A stretch of DNA of 23,316 nucleotides, taken from NCBI GenBank assembly GCA_964638515.1, contig CAZWZL010000039.1, forward strand, positions 1 to 23,316, in the 5' to 3' direction. The DNA comes from CAYPGJ01 sp964638515. GTDB lineage: Bacteria; Planctomycetota; Phycisphaerae; Phycisphaerales; UBA1924. Of this stretch, positions 15,425 to 23,316 are shown in pieces. The notes beneath the pieces were generated by a model. The model had not been told where the DNA came from, did not search any database, and worked only from the letters and a program-made list of their open reading frames with translations. Within the stretch, counting starts at the first letter, position 1, and each line of letters starts with the position of its first letter. A program made the translations under genes and the position numbers.

Positions 15425-15597
15425 CCCCCCCTCCCGCCCCTACCCGAACTTCCCCCAGCCCTCCCTTCCCGCCACACCGTCCCCCCCCCGGGCAAGTGCC
15501 GCCGTGAACGACGACACCCCCTCCGCCTGTAGCCCCAACATCCCGCGCTCCCCCGCCGCGCTCCGCACGCGATCGCTGTCCACGCGCTGAACACACG

Positions 15598-16677
15598 ATG
15601 CTCGCCCTCGCCCTCACCATCCTTGCGTCCCTCCTCGGCTCCTTCACCTGCTCTCTGTGCGAGGCGGCCCTCTACTCCGTTTCCGACATCCGAGTCGCCG
15701 CGCTCGCCGCCGAAAAGCGACGGGGCGCCGCCCTCCTTCAATCCATCCGATCCAACATCGATCGCGCCATCGCCGCCATCCTTACCATCAACACCATCGC
15801 CAACACCATCGGCGCCGCCGTCGCCGGCGCCATCGTCGCCGCCCGATTCGGCAACGCGTGGCTCGGCCTCTTCTCCGCGATCTTCACCCTCGTCATCCTC
15901 TTTCTGGCGGAGATCATCCCCAAGTCCCTCGGCGTCGCGCACGCCGACACCCTCGCGCCGCGCCTCGCCCCCATCATGCGCGCGATGATCCTGATCACGT
16001 TTCCCTTCGTGCTTCTCTCCGAAAAACTCGCCCGCTACATCGTCGGCAAGAAGAAGACCATCGCGCCCACCGAGCACGAGATCCTCGCCATGACCCGCCT
16101 CGCCGCGCGCCACGGCGTCATCGACCACTCCGAAGCCCGCATGGTCTTCAACGCCCTCCGACTCGATCGCATCCCCGTCCGAGACATCATGACCCCGCGA
16201 TCCGTCGTCTTCGCCCTCCCCGACAGCCTCCCCCTCATCCGCCTCGAACAACACTCCGAGCACTGGACGCACTCCCGGCTCCCCCTCGTCAAGGACAACA
16301 ACCCAAACGAGGTCATCGGCATCGTCCACCGACGCGACGTGTTCGACATCCTCGCCCGCGAAGAACCCGGCGCCCGAACCCTCAGCGACCTTCGCCGACC
16401 CGTGCAATTCATACGTGACGATGTTCCCGCCGACGAAGCCCTCGAACGCTTCCTCGCCGGACGCCAGCACATGTTCATCGTGCTCGACCAGTACGGCTCC
16501 TTCATCGGAATCGTCACGCTCGAAGACGCGCTCGAAACGCTCCTCGGCAAGGAAATCGTCGGCGAGCACGACCCCGCCCCCGACATGCAGGTGCTCGCGC
16601 GCGAACGCGCCTCGTCCAAGACCGCCGTCATCCGCCCAGAGCCCGACGAGCGGGCCGGCCCGATCGCGCCGAACTGA
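15598..16677 (+). CDS. CNNM/CorC-type (DUF21 plus CBS pair) membrane protein
   Basis: This 359-residue protein has an N-terminal DUF21/CNNM transmembrane domain with hydrophobic segments at about 1-28, 58-82, 88-112 and 124-148. The family block FLAEIIPKSLGVAHAD lies at 102-117. A linker with EHEILAMTRLAARHGVIDHSEARMV leads to two CBS domains: RDIMTPRSVVFALP through VIGIVHRRDVFDIL (195-252) and VQFIRDDVPADEAL through FIGIVTLEDALETLLGKEIVGE (269-323). Family members are linked to Mg2+ or other divalent cation transport, with CBS domains sensing Mg-ATP. The C-terminal CorC_HlyC domain found in many relatives is absent; only about 35 residues follow the CBS pair. The start is ATG 15598; no Shine-Dalgarno sequence is visible. 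It precedes the Rrf2 gene by 85 nt. Transport itself has not been shown for most bacterial members. Confidence 0.9.
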   Translation: MLALALTILASLLGSFTCSLCEAALYSVSDIRVAALAAEKRRGAALLQSIRSNIDRAIAAILTINTIANTIGAAVAGAIVAARFGNAWLGLFSAIFTLVILFLAEIIPKSLGVAHADTLAPRLAPIMRAMILITFPFVLLSEKLARYIVGKKKTIAPTEHEILAMTRLAARHGVIDHSEARMVFNALRLDRIPVRDIMTPRSVVFALPDSLPLIRLEQHSEHWTHSRLPLVKDNNPNEVIGIVHRRDVFDILAREEPGARTLSDLRRPVQFIRDDVPADEALERFLAGRQHMFIVLDQYGSFIGIVTLEDALETLLGKEIVGEHDPAPDMQVLARERASSKTAVIRPEPDERAGPIAPN

Positions 16678-16715
16678 CACGCGCGCCCCGGCTGGTGCCA
16701 ACACTCCCCAGCCTT

Positions 16716-16739
16716 TACACTGTGGATGCCGATATCCAC
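16716..16739 (+). promoter_or_regulatory. -10-like TACACT followed by a dyad: candidate promoter/operator of the Rrf2 gene
   Basis: TACACT (16716-16721) is directly followed by GTGGAT (16722-16727), a 6-nt centre and ATCCAC (16734-16739), a perfect 6-bp inverted repeat over the expected transcription start. It lies 23 nt before the Rrf2 ATG. Rrf2 regulators often control their own genes through dyads at the promoter, so an autoregulatory operator is likely but unproven. Confidence 0.45.
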
Positions 16740-16762
16740 CTTTTCCAGCGACACCCCACCCC

Positions 16763-17227
16763 ATGCTCTCACGAACCACCGAGTACGCCCTCCGCGCCAT
16801 GGTGTGCATAGCGATGCGTCCGGACGAGCATTTCTCTGCCTCCACCCTCTCCACGCTCACCTCCGTGCCGCAGGATTATCTCGCCAAAGTCCTCCAGCAG
16901 CTCTCCACCGCCGGCTTCATTTCCGGCCGACGAGGGGTAGGCGGCGGATACATCCTCGACAAGCCTCCTGCCGATATCAGGCTCACCGACGTCATCAACG
17001 CCGTCTCTTCGCTCCAACGCATCACCACCTGCCCCCTGGGCCTCGAATCCCACGGCCCCAACCTCTGCCCCCTGCACAAGACCATCGACAAAGCCATCGC
17101 CGCAGCGCTCGCCGTCCTCAACGGCGTCACGCTGGCCGATCTGCTCGAGAAAAACCCGCGCGCCAACGCGCCCCTCTGCAACGCGCAGCTCCTCGCGACG
17201 CCGACCGTCACGCGATCACGCTCCTGA
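16763..17227 (+). CDS. Rrf2-family transcriptional regulator
   Basis: This 154-residue protein starts MLSRTTEYALRAMVCIA, the standard opening of the Rrf2 winged helix-turn-helix. ASTLSTLTSVPQDYLAKVLQQLSTAGFI (26-53) is the recognition region and SGRRGVGGGYIL (54-65) the wing. A ligand loop follows with Cys90 and Cys102 (TTCPLG then NLCPLHK). IscR and NsrR use three cysteines in this loop for an Fe-S cluster; the middle one is missing here, with Ser96 and His97 near its place. Whether it binds a cluster is therefore open; another side chain could replace the Cys. Targets may be Fe-S, redox or nitric-oxide genes; none sits nearby, as its neighbours are a CNNM-type protein and lysS. The ATG at 16763 is chosen because the family similarity begins exactly there. 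Confidence 0.9.
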   Translation: MLSRTTEYALRAMVCIAMRPDEHFSASTLSTLTSVPQDYLAKVLQQLSTAGFISGRRGVGGGYILDKPPADIRLTDVINAVSSLQRITTCPLGLESHGPNLCPLHKTIDKAIAAALAVLNGVTLADLLEKNPRANAPLCNAQLLATPTVTRSRS

Positions 17228-17274
17228 CCCGCGCTCGCCGAGACCCCCGCACAACCACGCCCTCACCCCCCAAG

Positions 17275-17280
17275 TACCAT
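17275..17280 (+). promoter_or_regulatory. -10-like TACCAT before the lysS ATG
   Basis: TACCAT ends 5 nt before the ATG at 17286, the same spacing as in front of the acyltransferase gene at 835. No Shine-Dalgarno sequence is present. A leaderless lysS transcript is the simplest reading. Confidence 0.4.
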
Positions 17281-17285
17281 CCCAG

Positions 17286-18899
<1,614 letters not shown>

Positions 18900-18969
18900 C
18901 CCCCGCCCGCGACCGCTTACCCTATCCCTCCTCACCGGCGCCCCCCAAAGCGCCGATGAGCCAGAACTC

Positions 18970-19042
18970 GGGGCTGTAGCTCAATTGGGAGAGCGCTTCC
19001 ATGGCATGGAAGAGGTTGTCGGTTCGATCCCGATCAGCTCCA
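18970..19042 (+). tRNA. tRNA-Ala (anticodon GGC)
   Basis: A full cloverleaf can be drawn. The acceptor stem pairs GGGGCTG (18970-18976) with CAGCTCC (19035-19041) with one G-U pair. The D-arm is GCTC/GAGC. The anticodon stem CTTCC/GGAAG encloses the loop ATGGCAT with anticodon GGC. The T-arm is GTCGG-TTCGATC-CCGAT, and A73 is at 19042. CCA is not encoded (CAT follows), so it must be added by nucleotidyltransferase. The anticodon reads alanine codons GCC and GCU, and GCC is very common in the genes here. Confidence 0.96.
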
Positions 19043-19057
19043 CATCACCACCCCCCC

Positions 19058-19098
19058 GGAAGCCCTCGCCAATCCCCTTGGCGGGGGCTTCCACCTTT
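19058..19098 (+). terminator. Strong intrinsic terminator after tRNA-Ala
   Basis: GGAAGCCCTCGCCAA (19058-19072) pairs over 15 bp, with one T-G pair, with TTGGCGGGGGCTTCC (19078-19092) around a TCCCC loop. ACCTTTTG follows on the plus strand. On the minus strand no T tract follows the hairpin, so it is directed to the tRNA transcript, though it also lies just past the end of the amidohydrolase gene. Confidence 0.85.
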
Positions 19099-19109
19099 TG
19101 CACGCCCCG

Positions 19110-20801
19110 TTACTCCCGCGCCGCCTCCCACACCACCACGCCTCCCACCGCCGTCAGCACCGCCCGCGCGCCCCTGATCTCCTCAACGCCCACCTCCAGC
19201 ACGTCCCGATCCAGCACCGCGAAATCCCCGAGCATCCCCTCGCGGATCATGCCGAACTCACCCTCGCTGAGCAGCGCCCACGCCGCGCCGCCCGTGTACG
19301 CCCGCAGCGCCTCCTCCACGCTCACGCTCTGATCCGCCACAAACGTCTTCCCATCCAGCGTCCGCGCGCTCACCGCCGCCCACACCCCCTCCCACGGGCT
19401 CACCGACACCACCGGCCAATCACTCCCGAACGCCATCGGCGCCCCCCCGTCCAAAAACCCGCGGAACGCGTAGCTCGAACCGCACCGGTGCGCGCCGATC
19501 CTGCGCTCCGCATACCTCCCATCGTCAGCCTTGTGCAGCGGCTGCACGCTCGCCACCACCCCCATCGCGCCGAACCGCGCCACATCCTCCGCGCGAACGT
19601 GCTGCGCGTGCTCAACCCTCGGCCGCACGCGCCCACGCAACCCCTCCCCCAGCTCCTCATACCAGTTCAACAACGTCGCATTCGCGCGATCGCCGATCGC
19701 ATGCACCGTCGGCTGCAACCCCATCCGCGCCCCCATCTCGATCACGCGCTTGAGCTCCCCGCTCCCCGCCATCGCCCGCGGCATCCCCGCGTTGCCCGCA
19801 TCGCTCGCATCATCCAGGAACGGCTCGAACATCCACGCCGTCCGCGACCCCAGCGACCCATCCATGTACCCCTTGAACCCGATCAGCCGCACCCGCTCGC
19901 TCAACTCCCGATGCGCCCGCGTCCACTCCAGGATCTCCCTCCATCCTTCCACCGTCCCCTCCTCCTCCCACACCGTCCCCCGCACCCGCACCGTCAGCGC
20001 CCCCGCGCCGTCCAGCCCGCCCAGCACCTCCTCCAGTCGCCACGCCGTCTCGATCGCCCCCAGCGCCGTCACCCCGTACGAGTTCGCCTTGCGCAGCGCA
20101 CGCGCCGTGAGCGCCCGCGCCTCCTCCGCGCTCACGCCCGACAGGAGCCCGTCGAACAATCCCATCGCTTCCTCGAACACCTCGCCCGTCGGTGTCCCGT
20201 CCGCCCGCCGACCGATCTTCCCGCCGGGCGGATCCGCCGGCCCCTCCCTCGTGATCCCCGCCATCCTTAACGCGCCCAACGACGCCACCAGCATGTGACC
20301 ATCCATCCGACGCAGCAGCACCGGCCGCCCGCCACCCGCCGCCTCCAACTCTTCCGCGCTCGGCCGCCCCTGATCCTCCCAGCCCTCCGAACTCCACCCG
20401 GCCCCCAGCACCCACTCGCCATCCCCCTTCGTCACCGCCTCCGTGCGCACCAACCCCAGCAACTCCGCTCGGCTTCGCGCCCCGCGCAAATCCACCTTCC
20501 GCAGGTCCATCGCCGCATTCACCGGGTGCGTGTGCGCATCCACCATCCCGGGCACAACCCGCCTTCCCCCGGCATCCACCACCCGCGTTCCCTCACCCAC
20601 CAACGCCCGCGCGCCCGCCTCATCCCCCACGTACACAAACCGCCCACCCCGCACCGCGAAAGCCCCCGCGCTCGCCCGCTGATCATCCCCCGTCCACACC
20701 CTCGCGTTCACCACCACGATCTCCGCCGGCAAGGCGCCGAGCGAAGCCCCGTGCCACATCGCGCCCATCACCACCGCCGCCAGCATCGTCACGCGCCGCA
20801 T
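19110..20801 (-). CDS. Exported amidohydrolase family protein (Amidohydro_3, YtcJ-like)
   Basis: This 563-residue protein has an N-terminal signal-like hydrophobic stretch (about 1-23), so it is probably exported or envelope-bound. The metal-dependent hydrolase pattern is complete: VDAHTHP (His90, His92), GYMDGSLGSRTA preceded by Lys310, HAIGDRA (His368), EHAQH (His398) and FGSDWPV (Asp461). The order matches the YtcJ / N-substituted formamide deformylase-like branch (Amidohydro_3), which cleaves C-N bonds in varied amides and cyclic ureides; the substrate cannot be told. The start is ATG 20801 with AAGGAG 6 nt upstream. It follows purK by only 16 nt, and its Shine-Dalgarno sequence lies in that gap, so it probably shares the pur transcript. 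An exported hydrolase in a purine operon is unusual; a role in salvage of nitrogen compounds is only a guess. Confidence 0.88.
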   Translation of the reverse strand: MRRVTMLAAVVMGAMWHGASLGALPAEIVVVNARVWTGDDQRASAGAFAVRGGRFVYVGDEAGARALVGEGTRVVDAGGRRVVPGMVDAHTHPVNAAMDLRKVDLRGARSRAELLGLVRTEAVTKGDGEWVLGAGWSSEGWEDQGRPSAEELEAAGGGRPVLLRRMDGHMLVASLGALRMAGITREGPADPPGGKIGRRADGTPTGEVFEEAMGLFDGLLSGVSAEEARALTARALRKANSYGVTALGAIETAWRLEEVLGGLDGAGALTVRVRGTVWEEEGTVEGWREILEWTRAHRELSERVRLIGFKGYMDGSLGSRTAWMFEPFLDDASDAGNAGMPRAMAGSGELKRVIEMGARMGLQPTVHAIGDRANATLLNWYEELGEGLRGRVRPRVEHAQHVRAEDVARFGAMGVVASVQPLHKADDGRYAERRIGAHRCGSSYAFRGFLDGGAPMAFGSDWPVVSVSPWEGVWAAVSARTLDGKTFVADQSVSVEEALRAYTGGAAWALLSEGEFGMIREGMLGDFAVLDRDVLEVGVEEIRGARAVLTAVGGVVVWEAARE

Positions 20802-20807
20802 CGCTCG

Positions 20808-20813
20808 CTCCTT
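20808..20813 (-). promoter_or_regulatory. Shine-Dalgarno sequence of the amidohydrolase gene
   Basis: On the minus strand AAGGAG (20813-20808) ends 6 nt before the ATG at 20801. It lies in the 16-nt gap after the purK stop and supports this start. Confidence 0.8.
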
Positions 20814-20817
20814 GTCC

Positions 20818-22002
20818 TCATCCCCTCAGCTTCCGCACCCATTCCTCCGCGCCAACCACGCGCGCCACGTCCATCGCCCCTGCCTTTGCCTCCTCGAAAC
20901 GCTCACGCCGCACCGTCACGTGCCCAACCTTCCGTCCCGCGCGCCCCGCCTTTCCGTACAGGTGCACATGCGCGCCCTCCACCCGCATCAACGCCCGCAA
21001 TCCCTCACCAAGCGGCACATCCCCGATCAGATTCACCATCACGCTCGCTCCGCGCGCCCGCGTGCTCCCCAGCGGCCAACCCAGGCACGCCCGCACGTGA
21101 TTCTCAAACTGGCTCGTCTCCGCCCCCTCGATCGTCCAGTGCCCCGAGTTGTGCACTCGGCACGCCATCTCATTGACCAGCAATCGCGGCCGCGCTGAAC
21201 GGCTCGACTCTTGTTCCGGGGGCACGGCCTCAAACATCTCGATCGCCAGCACCCCCACATACTCGAGCTCCTTCAACACCATCTCCGCGATCCCCCGCGC
21301 CTCGTGCCACTCCTCCTCGCCCACGTGCGTCAGCGCCGCCGACGCCCGCAGAATCCCCCCCCCGTGCACGTTCTCCGTCAGCGGCCACACCCTCATCTCA
21401 CCGTCCCACCCCCGCGCCGCGATCACGCTCACCTCGCGCGCAAACCCCACCATCTCCTCCACGATCAGCCCGCCGTGCGACATCGCGGAAGCGCCAAACG
21501 CTCCCCACACCCGCGCCATCTCCTCCGCGCTGCGCACCACCGCCTGCCCCTTGCCGTCATATCCCATCCGCCTCGTCTTCACGATCGCCGGCAGCCCCAC
21601 CCCCCGCAGCGCATCGCGCAGTTCCGCCTCGCTCCCCGCCTCCTTCCACCGCGCCGTTGGAATCCCCAGACCGTTGAAAAAACGCTTCTCCGCCACCCGA
21701 TCCTGCGCGATCTCCAACGCCCTCACCCCCGGCGCCAATCTCGTCACCTCGCCCGCCGCGAGCGCCGCACCGCTAGGCACATTCTCAAACTCAAACGTCG
21801 CGCCACCCGCTCCCCGCACAAACTCCCGCACCGCCGACGTATCACCAAATCTCCCCACCGTCAGCCGCGCCACTTGCCCCGCGCACGCGCCATCATCCTC
21901 ATCAAACACACGCACTCCCACACCCAAGTCCGCCCCCGCCAGCGCAAGCATCCGCCCCAACTGCCCCCCGCCCAGACACGCCAACTCCGTCGCGCTGCTC
22001 AC
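20818..22002 (-). CDS. purK: 5-(carboxyamino)imidazole ribonucleotide synthase
   Basis: This 394-residue ATP-grasp enzyme shows LGGGQLGRM (10-18), the PurK hallmark FEFENVP (70-76), the ATP-loop KTRRMGYDGKGQ (142-153), VEEMVGFAREVSVIAARG (181-198), PLTENVHGGGIL (207-218) and NEMACRVHNSGHWT (277-290), followed by TSQFENHVRA. It carboxylates aminoimidazole ribonucleotide with bicarbonate and ATP to give N5-CAIR for PurE. In the metal/phosphate block the usual NEMAPR reads NEMACR, a Pro to Cys change. A short insertion (about 261-273) precedes it. The start is GTG 22002, overlapping the purE stop by 4 nt (GTGA). The upstream bicarbonate permease gene would deliver one of its substrates. Confidence 0.95.
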   Translation of the reverse strand: MSSATELACLGGGQLGRMLALAGADLGVGVRVFDEDDGACAGQVARLTVGRFGDTSAVREFVRGAGGATFEFENVPSGAALAAGEVTRLAPGVRALEIAQDRVAEKRFFNGLGIPTARWKEAGSEAELRDALRGVGLPAIVKTRRMGYDGKGQAVVRSAEEMARVWGAFGASAMSHGGLIVEEMVGFAREVSVIAARGWDGEMRVWPLTENVHGGGILRASAALTHVGEEEWHEARGIAEMVLKELEYVGVLAIEMFEAVPPEQESSRSARPRLLVNEMACRVHNSGHWTIEGAETSQFENHVRACLGWPLGSTRARGASVMVNLIGDVPLGEGLRALMRVEGAHVHLYGKAGRAGRKVGHVTVRRERFEEAKAGAMDVARVVGAEEWVRKLRG

Positions 22003-22544
22003 GCCCGCGCGCCTTCGCTGCTTCCGCCAGTTCCATGATCGCTCTCAGGCATCCGGGGGCGGGGGTCAGGGTTCGCCAGCACCTTCGCCGTCTGCTCCGC
22101 CCGGAACTTTTCCAGCGCCACGCGCACGTGCTCGTGCTTGTTCGCCAGGATCGCCGCGGCAAACAACCCCGCGTTGATCGCCCCCGCCTTCCCGATCGCC
22201 ATCGTCCCCACCGGCACGCCCCCCGGCATCTGCGCAATCGACAACAACGAATCCATCCCCTTCAGCACCGCGCTCTCCACCGGCACCCCGATCACCGGCA
22301 ATCGCGTCTTGCTCGCCGCCATCCCCGGCAGATGCGCCGCCCCACCCGCCCCCGCAATCACCACCTCCACCCCACGCGCCGCGCAACCCGCCGCGTGCTC
22401 CATCAGCAGGTCCGGCGTCCGATGCGCCGACACCACCCGCGCCTCATACGCCACGCCAAGCCGCTCCAGCGTCTCGGCCGTGTGACGCATCGTCTCCCAG
22501 TCCGACACCGACCCCATGATCACCGACACCAGCGGGCTCGCCAT
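21999..22544 (-). CDS. purE: 5-(carboxyamino)imidazole ribonucleotide mutase (class I PurE)
   Basis: This 181-residue protein shows the class I PurE motifs: GSVSDW (11-16), SAHRTP (39-44, with catalytic His41), AGAGGAAHLPGM (64-75), GVPVE (86-90) and SLLSIAQMPGGVPVGT (99-114). It converts N5-CAIR to CAIR in purine synthesis and is paired with PurK, as expected for class I. After the core there is an extra hydrophilic tail of about 20 residues. The start is ATG 22544. Its stop overlaps the purK GTG. It follows the permease stop by 12 nt. A -10-like TAGTCT 9 nt upstream might give it an additional start point. Confidence 0.96.
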   Translation of the reverse strand: MASPLVSVIMGSVSDWETMRHTAETLERLGVAYEARVVSAHRTPDLLMEHAAGCAARGVEVVIAGAGGAAHLPGMAASKTRLPVIGVPVESAVLKGMDSLLSIAQMPGGVPVGTMAIGKAGAINAGLFAAAILANKHEHVRVALEKFRAEQTAKVLANPDPRPRMPESDHGTGGSSEGARA

Positions 22545-22553
22545 ACACCCACC

Positions 22554-22559
22554 AGACTA
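22554..22559 (-). promoter_or_regulatory. -10-like TAGTCT before purE
   Basis: On the minus strand TAGTCT (22559-22554) ends 9 nt before the purE ATG at 22544. Its TAG is also the stop codon of the permease gene, so the match may be a by-product of that stop. This is the weakest of the recurring -10-like sites. Confidence 0.25.
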
Positions 22560-23316
22560 CCCGCCCCCCATCACCCCCGCCGCCCACCTCCACACCACTT
22601 GAAACAGCGGAATTCCAACCGTCACGTTGAACGGGAACGTCACGGCCAGCGCCATCGGCAAGTACACCCCCGCGTCCGCCCTCGGAATCGTCATCCGCAT
22701 CGCCGCCGGCGCCGCGATGTACGACGCGCTCCCGCACAACACCGCAAACAACACCCCGTCCCCCTCGCCCATCCCCATCGCCCGCGCCGCCACCGCCCCA
22801 GCGCTCCCCATCACCACCGCCCACCCCATCCCGAACACCGCCAACCCCACCCCACGCATCCCCCGCAACGCACGCGAATCCCGCAACCGCTGCGACGCCA
22901 CCAGCCCCATGTCCAGCAGGAAGAAACTCAGCATCCCCGGAAAGATGTCGTGCGTGAACGCCCGCATCTCCGGCGCGCGATCCGCCGTCGCCCAACCGAT
23001 CACCAACGACCCCAAGAGCAAAAACACCGGCCCGTTCACCAGCGCCTCGCGCAACAGCTCCTTCGCCAACGCCACCCCCCGCAACCCCCCGCCCCCCTCG
23101 CGCGACGCCAGCCGGTGCAGCAGCACCGCCGACACGATCGCCGGCGACTCCATCAGCGCCAGCATCGCCACCATGTGCCCCCCGAACGCGATCCCCGAGC
23201 TCTCGAGATACGCGCTCGCCGTGATGAACGTCACCGCCGACACCGACCCGTAACTCGCCCCCAGCGCGGCCGCCGTGTCCACCCCAAGCCACCGCCGCAT
23301 GATCACAAACACGAAC
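22557..23316 (-). CDS. SbtA-type sodium-dependent bicarbonate permease (partial)
   Basis: The frame enters from the right edge and gives about 253 residues; the N-terminal part (roughly 80-100 residues in relatives) is outside. The family blocks of Sbt_1 (formerly DUF897) are clear: LGASYGSVSAVTFITASAYLE near the start, then GGHMVAMLALMESPAIV, LLLGSLVIG, FPGMLSFFLLDMGLVASQRL, LCGSASYIAAPAAMRMTIP and a closing AVTFPFNVTVGIPLF. These alternate with membrane segments in the two-half inverted layout of the family. Cyanobacterial SbtA takes up bicarbonate with sodium; homologues in other bacteria are mostly untested. The purE ATG follows its stop by 12 nt on the same strand, which makes co-transcription with purE and purK likely. 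No PII-like SbtB gene is visible, though it could lie upstream outside the window. GTG 23312 is not taken as the true start. Confidence 0.88.
   Translation of the reverse strand, partial: FVFVIMRRWLGVDTAAALGASYGSVSAVTFITASAYLESSGIAFGGHMVAMLALMESPAIVSAVLLHRLASREGGGGLRGVALAKELLREALVNGPVFLLLGSLVIGWATADRAPEMRAFTHDIFPGMLSFFLLDMGLVASQRLRDSRALRGMRGVGLAVFGMGWAVVMGSAGAVAARAMGMGEGDGVLFAVLCGSASYIAAPAAMRMTIPRADAGVYLPMALAVTFPFNVTVGIPLFQVVWRWAAGVMGGG

Noticed and set aside
15504..15590. A 28-codon GTG-started frame just before the CNNM-type gene
   Set aside because: There is no SD or -10 in a useful place, composition is typical of chance GC-rich frames, and there is no overlap with the next start.

Overview
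This is a GC-rich, densely coded bacterial window with frequent GTG starts. It most resembles a member of the Planctomycetota, probably class Phycisphaerae. That placement is an inference from gene content: a secreted protein ending in a planctomycete-type dockerin repeat (GDxNxDG...NFxDLNxVLSxFG), a protein ending in a PLPTG / hydrophobic helix / RRRR sorting tail, a very large TPR plus PQQ-propeller exported protein, a PEGA lipoprotein next to lptB, and DUF4870 and DUF5658-like membrane proteins. No rRNA gene or other decisive marker is present. I see no mobile element, prophage or CRISPR array, so the window reads as chromosomal core and near-core sequence.

Layout. 1-701 (-): 5' part of carB, cut by the left edge. 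835-1542 (+): PlsC-type acyltransferase. 1616-4342 (-): 908-aa secreted, three-module, dockerin-ended protein with its own terminator. 4665-6309 (-): DUF4870 membrane protein, lptB and a PEGA lipoprotein, tightly packed. 6395-7405 (+): pdxA, tail-to-tail with a small DUF5658-like membrane protein (7402-7794, -). 7969-14426 (+): a candidate 35-aa leader ORF, then a 1468-aa PQQ-propeller/TPR protein, an FKBP-like lipoprotein, a DciA-like (DUF721) protein and a threonine aldolase family enzyme; three of the four junctions are ATGA overlaps. 14663-15325 (+): exported protein with a C-terminal sorting tail. 15598-16677 (+): CNNM/CorC-type membrane protein. 16763-17227 (+): Rrf2-family regulator. 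17286-18899 (+): lysS. 18970-19042 (+): tRNA-Ala(GGC) with a strong terminator. 19110-23316 (-): amidohydrolase, purK, purE and an SbtA-type bicarbonate permease cut by the right edge, packed like one operon.

The two most interesting points are as follows. First, an SbtA-family (Na+/HCO3-) permease lies 12 nt upstream of purE-purK, and PurK is a bicarbonate-consuming enzyme, which suggests a substrate-supply operon. Second, a TANNNT -10-like hexamer recurs 5-9 nt before the start codons of several genes that lack a Shine-Dalgarno sequence (plsC, lptB, pdxA, FKBP, lysS, possibly purE and the 35-aa leader ORF), which points to leaderless transcripts. The genes with good Shine-Dalgarno sequences (the dockerin protein, the PQQ protein, the amidohydrolase) do not show it.
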